A stretch of DNA of 64,000 nt from Arthrobotrys musiformis (taxonomy: Eukaryota > Ascomycota > Orbiliomycetes > Orbiliales > Orbiliaceae), in assembly GCA_036971715.1 (NCBI GenBank), contig JAVHJL010000012.1:496001-560000 (forward strand), read 5' to 3'. Under the pieces are notes generated by a model, which was given only the letters and a program-made list of their open reading frames with translations, had not been told where the DNA came from and searched no databases. How positions within the stretch are numbered: the stretch's first letter is position 1; every line of letters starts with the position of its first letter. The position numbers and the translations under genes are program-made. This document shows positions 54,686 to 64,000 of this stretch, in pieces.

Positions 54686-56440
54686 TAATATTTTGTTCTT
54701 GTCAACTCAGGATGAACGAAATATAACAGCCTTCTTCAGGTATTCGGGTTCTCGCCTTCCAGTTAGTTTGACGAGGCTGGAAATTTTGATTGAAAGTTGT
54801 GGAAGGGTTAAAAGAGTTTTTTGCTGGCGTGATCACACTGCAGGGAAACTATTCTCAATGTGTAGGTAGATATATTAGATGTAATAAACGTTTAAACCCG
54901 GATGCTATGATAGAGGATGAACGAAATTCCAAGAATACTGCGAGGCCATCGAAGGGGATTTATATACTTTTTCCCACCCGTCGGTGGCCTTGAGTCGAGT
55001 TATAACACACGCGCACACCAGCCAGCTGCTGGCCAACAGCTGCAAGGTTTGTCGTCCCAAGAGTGCCGTCCGTAGTACCAAGTTGTTGAATCGACCAATC
55101 AATCGATGATAAAAGTTCATTTAAAATTTATGACAGATGAGCCAATCATCGTTTTTAAAAAGTTCGAAGTTCGAGCGCAGGGGTCTCGCCAGGTGGAGCG
55201 CTTTGCTTTTTCTTTGCGAAGCGATCAAGGCGCAGCTTGGCCTTCTCGTGCGCGAAGACCACCCTCGAAGCTTGCTACACACGAATTTCCGCATGGCACA
55301 CACAGGTTCGATTCTATTTATGCGCGAGTAGGAGTATCTGCGTCAACTGCATGTAGCGGGCCTCGAGGGAGAAAAGTGCCATCTATGTCAGGTGTAGATG
55401 TTCGCGGAAGACTTCGAAAGTAGGTAGTTAATTACGTAGCATCCGGGGCCATGGTCTATCTATATCGAGAGGCTTAAAAGTCGTACCATACTGGTCTCGT
55501 TCCCAGACCGCACAAAGAGTGACCGAACTTTGTTTGGCAAAGTTAACGACACGAGTCCAAACACTACCCCGTTAAATTTTCAAAAGGGAATCGTGTCGGA
55601 AAAGAAAGCTAGCGCCATAGTTGGATATACAATTTATATTTAATGTCTGCACTTGCGATCGTACCGAAATCCTACAAATCGATCTCGTGGTTGGGTGCAT
55701 TCCGGTATTACAATGTTATACTAATATCAAGGGACAATAGCACGAGCAACATCAACAGATACTAAGGCCGGTTCGGAGATTGTGCGCATTGCGGTAAACA
55801 ATCGTTGATCGAATACGTAAATTCAAGGTGCAACTGTGCCGGTGGCCGGTTTGGGCGGCACTACTGTCGATACCGGATTTGTATTTGCTGCTCGAAAATT
55901 TCGGATAGTTGGCGGGGATAGTTGTAGCTTGGACCTAATATTTAACCGCTTATAGGCATGCCAACAATTCGTAGAATAACATACAGTCTCGACAACTGCC
56001 TGAATAACATATTGGGGTGCACAAAATCAAGCTAAAATGCGATAATTAAGTTGATATCGGCATTGGCGGCTGATTCTCGCTTCTAGCATCTTTTTCGTCT
56101 TGTGTCCAGACCTAGAAGACCGTCTTAAGTTGGAGATTCAAAAACTCATCCGGGCCGTGACGCCTTACTCCTGAATCGACCTAAAGGGTACAAATCCGGC
56201 GCCTGTTTAGGTAGTCTTAGAGCTGTTACAGCTTAGCTTCCTAGGCGGAGCTAGCACTAATTCCAAGCTTAAATTGCTTCTAAATCAATTTACTACCGTG
56301 TTATATCCATCATATCCTTAGATTCGATTTGGGCAAATTAGGATACGAATCAACGAAGCAGTTAACAATCGTTTTCTCAAAATGATAACCGTACTTGAGA
56401 TATATTTCGAAATTATTGCCAAAATTACTATGGGACTCAT
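54686..56440. other. Gene-poor stretch
   Basis: No supported gene. The open frames at 55106-55423 overlap frames on the other strand. A short inverted repeat AACTTTG/CAAAGTT lies near 55527-55544. Confidence 0.4.
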
Positions 56441-56914
56441 TAATGGATTTGTTTAAACAAACGCCAATGCCAAAATTTTGGGGTAGCATCCCTCACTCTT
56501 TACCAAAACCTAAGCTTCACAGATATTACTTCTGGGGGCTGTCATTATATCACTGGCCGCGAAATCCAAACTATATCAAATGAAACCTTCGCGCCCCCAG
56601 AGCCGGGGACGGGAACTGATAGCTATCTAGCTATCGATACCATCTTGGGTAACGAAAACGCTCCGACGTTCCTGGATCAGAGACCATCCTTTTATCAGTT
56701 CGAGGATTTCCTATCCGATTTTACGTGCCCTTCTATTTCAGCCGTTTTTGAGGAGGTTATAACAACCACGGACGCATTCATCTCGCTCGCCGATTTAAGA
56801 GGCCTCGAGCATAAAGTCGCAGAGTTAGAGCGAAAAGTCAAGACTCTCGAGCTCTTGTTTGGCAATTTCCCCGGAACAAATTTCATGAAGCGTGAGGGCA
56901 AGATCAAAGGCTGA
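56440..56914 (+). CDS. Coding-like open frame without a start, unidentified
   Basis: The frame opens after a TAA near 56438 and has no early ATG. It reads QCQNFGVASLTLYQNLSFTD, CHYITGREIQTISNETFAPP, then YQFEDFLSDFTCPSISAVFE and a short coiled coil (HKVAELERKVKTLELLFG), ending KREGKIKG at 56914. Cys/His and an ITGRE word recall the start of fungal HNH-like modules, but the HNH residues do not follow. It may be the 3' exon of a gene whose 5' part is lost. Confidence 0.35.
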
Positions 56915-57829
56915 GAAGAGTCTTTAAATCTCTGCATGGGCCCTATAACTATAAGAAGCCCAGCCCAGCTCAGCCCAGAGCAGATGAGGTCGCTTGTTGT
57001 ATTTTAGTGGTATGCTGCGTTGAAGGCTGCGTCAAAGCTCATGTTTCTCAGGCCGACCTTCCAGCGTTTCTGAATTTCATACTATTGCAGCGGTGAGCCG
57101 ACTGTGTACTCATTCAAGTGCCTGTTCAAACTCATTCAATAAAAATTGTAGTTATCATTTTCTGTATTGTCTGTCGAGACTCTTAGATACCTGTGGTCTC
57201 AGATACCTCTCAGCATATCAACTCTGGGAATCTGGAGCTCTCGAGTCTAGGAGCCTAGAAAGGAGCTGCCTAAACTCATATATAAGCGGCAGGTAATCGT
57301 AAAAAGTACCTAAAAGACGGTTATACCGAATGATACATTGACTTCAGAACTTGAGAGATACTCAAGTAGCTATATGAGTAAACCCAATATTACGAGAGCG
57401 CTCTCGAATGGTCATAAAGGAACTAACCTATATTACGTCTATATGCTCTCACCCGCATAGCTACAATTTTTAATTTCATCTAGCTGACGTGAATACGCTT
57501 TATTACGAGCTCGAATGGGCCCCGTACTTGCAATTGACAGCCTATTTCGTCGAAGCTAACTTTTAGCTGCATGAGCTGTAAATTCCTATAGTAGCGGATC
57601 CGTATCCCTAGGGGCGTACATATGGCGGGAACTATTATAATTGAACATTTTAGATCTAGCGTAATTGACCTAGACATCTGTCAAGTGTTCACGGGTCATT
57701 TCCCGAAAACGAGAATTATGTTGTATGGCACTTGAGGCCCCTGAAACATTTCAAATTTGGTAAACTTCCGCATTCAGAGGCCTAGGGTTTCTGTATCGCG
57801 AATACATATATAGTCTCTCGCCCTTATTA
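56915..57829. other. Spacer, no gene seen
   Basis: AGCCCAGCTCAGCCCAG repeats near 56957-56982. Otherwise unremarkable. Confidence 0.35.
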
Positions 57830-58217
57830 TTATAGTATCTCCTGTACAGCCACCAAGTCGCCCAAAACTCCGGCAATTAAACCGAATTCACATCGAATAT
57901 CGGGAAGCAGGCACAGGGTTGGCTGCTTCAGAAATATATCTGCAATTTCTTCCATCAACAAAATACGCTTCCCCTTCAGCGCCGCAATCCTCTCTTGGCG
58001 TTCCTGGATATTGAATTTGGCTCTCAATTTGGCGATCGAATCTCGCGAGCGCACAGCAATTCCGACATCGTTGCTTAGGTAGTTGATATGGTGGGTCGAT
58101 TAATTTGTAGGGGTAGCGGGTTCCTTTACTACGACTTTGATTGGGGCAATTCTGGACTCTTTTGTCTCGTGCATGGAGATGTCCGCATTCGTAACATATT
58201 TTTTGGTAAAGACACAT
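57830..58217 (-). pseudogene. Small Cys-containing protein with one frameshift
   Basis: ATG at 58217: MCLYQKICYECGHLHARDK, with C-x2-C-x-H, a later VQNCPN and RCRNC, consistent with a small zinc-binding head. At about 58055 the raw frame goes on as CALARFDRQIES. The better continuation is one base off (RDSIAKLRAKFNIQERQERI, then LMEEIADIFLKQPTLCLLPD), ending at 57830. Small Cys-head plus helix proteins of this kind are common unclassified proteins in fungi. Confidence 0.45.
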
Positions 58218-58315
58218 CTTGTAGTGATTGATTCGGGAGGGGAACCTTAGAGGACATGATTTGTGTCGATTTCAGTATCTAGGTTTGCGAAGCAATGCAG
58301 GTTGCCTATTGAATT

Positions 58316-58789
58316 ATGCACTTCGATATGTCGATACGGCAATTCTATTATCAATTGACACCATATATTTGGCAAATTCGGGATTTCGAAACTGGTGCCT
58401 TCGAAAATGCTGGCTTCCAAAATACTAACTTCGAAAATGCTAGCGTTCGTTCGCGAGCATGCTGTGCCACCTCGGCGCATTCAGCGCTTGCTCAACAGAA
58501 CCACGGTAAGACTGATGGTGTGGTGAGGTCCAAAAGTATTGGCCAATTGGGCCGACCGGTCACATTTTCCAGTTGGCTAGACCCACATTCCTGGCACTGG
58601 ATTGCGACTTTCGTACGGTTACCCTCCCCACGAAGGATCTGGTGCAAGGGAATCCATCCCATAAGGGACATATGGTTTGCGAGAGCTCATCCCCTCAACG
58701 GAATTCGATGGGCGGAGGACCCACGAGGGAGTATTACCGCTCGGCCAATATCGAAGCTGGGAGTTATCCCAGAAGTTGGCTGCAAGTAA
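58316..58789 (+). CDS. Open frame with pentapeptide-like run, doubtful
   Basis: ATG at 58316. Near residue 24 it has FETGA-FENAG-FQNTN-FENAS, four steps of five residues with Phe at each first position. On the minus strand the same DNA gives a run of ASIFE-like steps, so the pattern comes from a 15-bp DNA repeat (TTCGAAAATGCT words). The remainder has no recognised domain. Confidence 0.2.
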   Translation: MHFDMSIRQFYYQLTPYIWQIRDFETGAFENAGFQNTNFENASVRSRACCATSAHSALAQQNHGKTDGVVRSKSIGQLGRPVTFSSWLDPHSWHWIATFVRLPSPRRIWCKGIHPIRDIWFARAHPLNGIRWAEDPRGSITARPISKLGVIPEVGCK

Positions 58790-58950
58790 AATAGTCCAGA
58801 ACTTAGTCGACCAGCCCTGCATGAAATCTTTCCTATGAGCTTATAAACTCCATTGAAGCTCATCCACCTTCTCGGAACATCTATTGGCGCCTCTCAACCT
58901 ATGCACCCTAATTAACTGTGCAAACTAGAAACATCTAAAGTAAAAAGAAA

Positions 58951-59319
58951 ATGGCACGAGTTCACGCACCCTCTCGTGCCCGTCCAGCCACAGATTCAAT
59001 TGAAGCCTCCATTCTTACGTTATTCGAATGGCGCTTTGGAAATATCAACGTTCTTTCTGACTACCTTGCGGGAAGTAGCGTTTCACTTTTCCCATTAGTG
59101 CTATTTCTCGTCGAGAACTCGCGGAATTCAACTAAAGCCCAGCGATCTGGCTTTGCCTATTGTATTTTCTTCTCCCTGGTGGCATCAAACCACTTCCTCT
59201 TGTCATCTCTGTCACATCTACTTACGACCCTCCCTGTCAAGTTTGTATTACTTAGAGCATACAAGAGACTAGGAAGCTGCGATCGCAGTGTCCGGCGGAC
59301 TCAATATAGGAGGTGTTAA
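58951..59319 (+). CDS. Possible small protein (122 aa), unidentified
   Basis: ATG at 58951 (MARVHAPSRARPATDSIEAS), stop at 59319. A hydrophobic segment lies at about residues 46-54 and another around 70-96, so it could be membrane-associated. The basic/Arg-rich ends and the lack of any recognised motif leave it doubtful. Confidence 0.3.
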   Translation: MARVHAPSRARPATDSIEASILTLFEWRFGNINVLSDYLAGSSVSLFPLVLFLVENSRNSTKAQRSGFAYCIFFSLVASNHFLLSSLSHLLTTLPVKFVLLRAYKRLGSCDRSVRRTQYRRC

Positions 59320-61198
59320 TACCTAAGTTGTAATCGACTAATCAGTTTTTTTATTTGAATCGTATATTTTTGTGCGAGCCTTGTCTTTTGCGAGTACCCC
59401 GAATTCGAGACCGACTAGCGTACACATAGGCAATCATAGTTCTCTTCTCTACCCAAAAAGTTCAAATAGAAATTCGTCCCGAACCCGACATTAGAGACAC
59501 TCAGCGACATTGCCCACGACGGACCCGCACTTCTAATCTCGCACCTTTTACACAATCTCAAATGTCGATCTACTCTTGCCCATCCTTACGTATGAATCTA
59601 GATAGGAAGGGCGCCCAATCTCAATCTTGCCATGGCCTTTACGTGAGATGATTTTTCACCATATACTAAGTATGGTTGTATGGAATACTCGCTAGGATAC
59701 TCTTATCGACTGTGGGCCGGGTGAAACTTGTGCCTGTGCAGACGTCCTACCGAGTTGGCCGGATCTTTCCGGGACAAAACCCTACCACTTCCCGCCCCGT
59801 ACTTAAGGGATATTCGTATCTAGTTTCACTGTATCATTTATGTTTAATCGACAAGGGCTGTGCTTAAAATCGGAACTTTGAGGCTATTGGTGTCCAGATA
59901 GATCAAGGGAAAACGGTTGATGGTACGGTCCGGTGGGGGCGTTGGAAGGAAAGCACCAGAGCCCGAACAATTAGGTACTTAGCGGTCTGGGTACGAGACA
60001 AGTACTTAGCTACGAATCATAATTAGGTGGCGACACAGATCTAAAACGGCGACAAAATCAAGGATGTATGCACCGGCATACATGTATATAGGTATGTATG
60101 TGTGGATATCTTCGTAGATACTGCGCTTCAAACGTAAACTATAAACATACTATTTGTTCTATCGGCAACCTAAACGACAATACGGCAACCCGCTACACTC
60201 GACGGGGCAACTACACAATACCTCCAAGCCAGGACAAAGGGATAATTTTTCGCCGGCGGTCATCCACGTAATTCGTCGATTTTCGAGATCAGACGCTTGC
60301 CGCTGCAAGCCACTCCAGCATATTCACCGAGCGATATGGCTATTCTCTATGCTCGCCGACGACGATGTCGTAACGCTTAGGGTCTGCAAGACACTATCTC
60401 TCTTTAGAAGGAAGCTGGCCTAAAAGAAACATTGGGATACCTAATGCTCGGAAGGTAAGTGATGGCTGGGTAAAGCGCTCCCAAGTCGCTAAATGAAGGG
60501 GTAGCGACACAGAATACACTCAGGGCCACAGCGAGGAGAGTATACACGAATAGCATCGAATCGAGACGCCCAAGGCAGATCTAGATTCATTTGACGAAGG
60601 CTAGGGCTTTGGAACTCCCATGATAGATGAGTTGGCTTAGTCGTGGTGGGTGCAACGATCAAAGTTGATGTTGGTGAGACCGAGATTTTTCTCACCCCTC
60701 TTCCGTGTATTGGGAATCCATTAGTCACAGCTCAATCTTGTTGTCAAGGAAATATTTGGCAGAATACAATACAAAGGATTCGGAACCGTATTCGGAGACA
60801 CCTAGGTGGAATTGGACCATTGTAGCCAATGTCTCGACGAAACCTGCCACAAGAAAGAATCTCCCTTGGATTCGCATTCCCGATCGCTACCCAATCCATA
60901 AGCCCAGAGGGTGTGGTTGCCATCATGGATCCTTCGTCATTGGACTTGAGGAAAGGGATGTTGAATTAAAGTGTCAAGGATAGCACGACAGTCTATCCAT
61001 GAAAATAAGTCAACATTGTGACACCGAATCCTTACTTTATTGTGGGGCACGTTGTTGACGTGTCTTGGTGGCATTGCATCGAAACCATGCTTCCAGATTC
61101 GGCAACACAGTCCATTAGTGCTGACTAACAGCACCCCAAGCAAACTCCCCAGCCGGTGAAGCGGTAAAAAAGAAATAAAGACCACGCTAGTTTAGCCA
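59320..61198. other. Gene-poor stretch
   Basis: No supported gene. A minus-strand frame at about 60900-60730 (FFLVAGFVETLATMVQFHLG) looks mildly protein-like but contains a stop and has no known family. Confidence 0.4.
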
Positions 61199-61247
61199 GT
61201 CAGTGGGCGTTTGTTGTGGGCGTTTATTTTACTTACGCCCACTGACA
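61199..61247. repeat. Hairpin with GTCAGTGGGCGT/ACGCCCACTGAC arms
   Basis: A perfect 12-bp inverted repeat with a 24-nt loop that contains another GTGGGCGTTT. It stands at the left edge of the AT-rich island, so it may be a transposon end or MITE remnant. Confidence 0.55.
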
Positions 61248-61914
61248 CATTATAATCAATAAATTTTAAAAAGCATTTAAATTTATAATTAATTACAAAA
61301 AGAATTAAAATAATTTATTTTCAAGTTATTGATTATTATTAATCATAATTAATTAATAATTATTGATTATTGATTTTTCATTAATTTATATTCGTTTAAA
61401 AATTTTAAATTGTTGTAATTTAAAATATAATAATAATAAAAACTTTTTATTTAAAAATCTTTTAAAAATTAGGGCATTACATTGGGCTCGATTTTGGGCT
61501 CTTGGCGGGCCTTTCAGCCACCGCACAGACAGCCCAGTTGGGACCATTTAATAATAACTCTTTGAATAATTAATATTTTTGAATTATTTTAATATTTTAA
61601 ATACTTAAGTAGTTTTGTTTTTTTCTAGTTGATTCTAAATTTTATTTGGTTTTGCATAAATATTCAGTGAAATAATTTTTTGATGTGGTTTTTTGATGCA
61701 GGGGTAAAAAAGCCCAGCGTACTATAGGCCTATTAAAGATTTTTTAAATTAATTCAAGATAAAAAAATATAATAAAATTTGTTAAAACATTAATTATAAT
61801 ATAAAGAATAAAATACAATCATAAATTGTGTTGAAGATTCTCAATAGTATAAAAATCTAAAATTTTATAAATAATTAAAAAAAGGTTTAATATATTTAAA
61901 TCTACTATTTTTTA
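61248..61914. other. AT-rich island next to Spt7
   Basis: Almost pure A+T with frequent TAA/TTA, interrupted by a GC-normal segment at 61468-61550 (GGGCTCGATTTTGGGCTC). The 61560-61730 part is the inverted counterpart of 17508-17800. Its appearance is that of RIP-mutated repeat DNA. Its right edge is the end of the Spt7 frame. Confidence 0.7.
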
Positions 61915-61943
61915 TTAATTTTTACTTCCGGGAGCCTTCCTGT

Positions 61944-63286
61944 TCATTCTAGACGACATGATGGGTTCTTTTTTGGTTGTGCCGCACAATTAGCGTATGT
62001 ACCTTCCCCTGCATATAACTTGTACACCAACTCCTTACCATCATCACTCTCCGCATCTGCGTCTTGATCATGTGCACCCGCCTCCTCCGCCTCAACCTCT
62101 GCTCGATCACGAATTGTAATGTCAGGTATTAAGGGAATAAGGTTTTGTGTCATTTTCTGCATTGCAATGGCATGTTTTCGTAGATAGTGCTTCGGATCGC
62201 CGTTATACTGCAGGCAGTTCTGCCATATTAGGTTCAAATCGTCGATGAATTCCTTCTTGCTCTTGTAGGCCAGCTGCTTGAGCTTCTTCATAACGGTTCC
62301 AAGGTCCATAGGTTGTTTGATGACTAGCCACTTTGTTAGATTTGCCCGTAATGATAGCTATGTAGGGAACTGTAACAAAACTCACTGTTGAAGTAATCAG
62401 GCGCTTCACGCTTGTTCACCCTGTTAAGAAATGCCGTGGACTGCTCTGTCTGAGCACGAAGCTCAAGCACAACCTTCTCGGCAGCTTCGTAGAGTTCCTC
62501 CTGGCCAACTTTATCCTCGCTAGCCCATTTTGACCGATTCTTCTTCACTTCGGACATCAAATTCCGCAGCTCCATGTCAGATACCGCCACACGTTCTCGC
62601 TTCGCATCGATCCTGGCAATCAAATGCTTGAGTGTCAAGCTCGAGGCTCCCAAGTTGGCATTGCTGAGCTTCCCAGGCGCACCCTGCGCGTTAGCTTCGG
62701 CATTAACTTGTCGGTCCGACTCGTCTAGCTTTTGCTGTTCCAGCATGGCGTCCCTATCACTCTCCAATGTATAAAACATAGTGGAGAATGAAAGCTTAGC
62801 AGCATCCTCCGCAGCCTTCTTGTCGGCTTCGAGCTTCTCCCTAGTAACAGTAGCACTATCCTTCCCAGAAGGTGACTTTGTACGGTCCGGGGAGGATATC
62901 TGGATCGTGGGTGGGATTGGCGATCTTGATTTCTGCACGGGTGGCGGCGGTGGTGGCGGCGGCGGCACTTCATCCTCATCTTCGTCCATGTCGTAGTCAT
63001 CATCCTCCTCCGCTCTTCGCGCTCGAATAACCGGTGCAGACTTCTCCCCATCTTTCGACACTCCATTCGGCAGCAGGATATCTATCTCGTCATCATTCGG
63101 CTCTTCGATCCCCAGCAACTCGTGCACAGTAAGTTCCGTAGCGCAACACGGCCGATTACTGGGAAAGATGGCAGCAATGGCCTTCTCGAACTGCGCGTAA
63201 CGAGCGCGACATGCTGCCGTTAAGGCTTCCCGAGACCGAAACAAGGGGTAATTGTATGCAATTGCCACCACCAATATCCAAGACAA
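61944..63286 (-). CDS. SPT7: SAGA complex subunit Spt7, bromodomain region; C-terminus apparently truncated
   Basis: Spt7 is a core scaffold of the SAGA histone acetyltransferase complex. Exon A (63286-62386) has SREALTAACRARYAQFEKAI, an acidic stretch, a Pro run (about 62945-62970), then SKWASEDKVGQEELYEAAEK, typical of Spt7, and NKREAPDYFN. The intron (GTGAGT at 62385, CTAG at 62324) joins in phase to IIKQPMDLGTVMKKLKQL and IWQNCLQYNGDPKHYLRKHA, the bromodomain with its acetyl-lysine-binding Asn. It continues to ELVYKLYAGEG. The raw frame stops at 61944. With one more A in the A6 run near 61967 it would read EPIMSSRMNRKAPGSK and stop at 61915, at the edge of the AT-rich island. The C-terminal part normally present in Spt7 is missing. 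The 5' end is uncertain. Confidence 0.83.
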
Positions 63287-64000
63287 GACAAGAAATTAAG
63301 GGACGAGAAACATTCGAGAAGCATTGAAAACGCCAAACCCATTGCATTCAATTGGACTGAACACGTACCCAACGAGCCTATACTCTTCCCTTTGAAGAGA
63401 ATCAAAGGATAGGAGCAAAAAAAAGGATAAGACACCCGTCAACTATAACTCTCGGTAATAGTACGGGGTATTAAGAGCGTTCCTCGTAACACTCCAAGGA
63501 TCAATTGATCGATCGATCGAGAATTGGATGAAGCTTAAAAGCGAACAGGTACGTATGTGATCGATCCTGAGCGGCAACAGGAACAGACCGAAGCAGGAAA
63601 GAAGGAATCTCCTGACGATCCAATTTAAGGGACGGGCGATGGTGAACATGCACGTGTGAGCGAGCGAGCCAATCGGAGAGGTAAACGGGTCGTAAGCGAT
63701 TCGATTCGTCAGTGTTCAAACATTGATATCGTCAAATCATTCGGTACGTTCATCAACCTGTAACTACAACGATATGCAGTAGGTTATATGGTTGGTCGGA
63801 TGGTTGGATAGAAGCGTTTAGGGGGGTTTGGGGAGGAGGAAAGGGAAGAAGAGAAGGCGATGAGATGAGATGAGGTTGAGGCCACTCAATTGAACTGGAT
63901 TGTGGTAAAGTGAAGGAAAGTGAGTTGCCGCGAAGTGATTTGTGTGTGTGTGACGGGAGGCCCAATTCGAATTAAAGGGGGAGGACCGACGGCCCACCCA
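63287..64000. other. Upstream region of Spt7
   Basis: Upstream of the supported Spt7 exon on the minus strand. Frames here are Ser/Pro-rich or hydrophobic without conserved blocks. It probably contains the 5' untranslated leader, introns or a short N-terminal exon that I could not place. Confidence 0.35.

Noticed and set aside
56440..56720. HNH endonuclease domain
   Set aside because: Only a CHYITGRE-like word is present. The following His/Asn/His pattern is absent.
58385..58450. Pentapeptide-repeat protein
   Set aside because: Only four steps, and both strands give a similar run because the DNA itself is a 15-bp repeat.

Overview
This window reads as genomic DNA of a filamentous ascomycete (Pezizomycotina; order not determinable by eye). 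Introns are short, with GT-AG ends and CTAAC-like branch points. Fungal families are present: an F-box protein, a ferric reductase, cyanase, the SAGA subunit Spt7, a Clr5-domain protein, a WOPR-domain fragment and a patatin-like protein. Strongly AT-rich islands, and stops that replace Trp or Gln codons by C:G to T:A changes, suggest repeat-induced point mutation (RIP).

The window is gene-poor, with islands of recognisable genes among repeats and decayed fragments. From 0 to 8.4 kb (minus strand) there is a frameshifted coiled-coil/acidic protein, a PIF1-type helicase fragment, a multi-exon ferric reductase whose 3' end carries two in-frame stops, a 777-residue protein with a chromo-like motif and acidic repeats, and a small coiled-coil protein. 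From 8.4 to 15.2 kb there is little but repeats, including a roughly 92-bp minisatellite with about ten copies. From 15.2 to 20.2 kb lie a decayed patatin-like gene and AT-rich islands with a Tc1/mariner relic and CCTA/CCTG-rich blocks. From 20.2 to 24.5 kb lie a PIN-domain protein, a TA-flanked element with terminal inverted repeats of about 170 bp, and a fragment of DNA polymerase delta beside it.

From 25.7 to 32.4 kb lie the clearest intact gene (F-box protein), a five-exon cyanase with one frameshift, and back-to-back decayed genes for a 2-oxoglutarate oxygenase and a phospholipase D. From 32.4 to 37.7 kb is mostly repeats and microsatellites. From 37.7 to 41.5 kb lies a degenerate Ty3/gypsy-type element and a possible short LTR. 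From 41.8 to 54.7 kb lie small or broken genes: a WOPR fragment, a two-exon C2H2 protein, Cys-rich, LRR-like and Clr5-domain genes, and a solo LTR with a 5-bp target duplication. The last 10 kb holds little until the Spt7 gene, whose C-terminal end runs into an AT-rich island.

I see no multi-gene pathway or operon. The coherent theme is mobile-element insertion, capture or loss of host gene pieces, and RIP-like decay. No clearly new molecular system stands out. The best candidates for undescribed biology are the repeat families (CCCGACTG-bounded elements, the long-TIR TA element, the minisatellite) and the unclassified chromo-like protein. Several single-base frameshifts lie in homopolymers and may be assembly errors.
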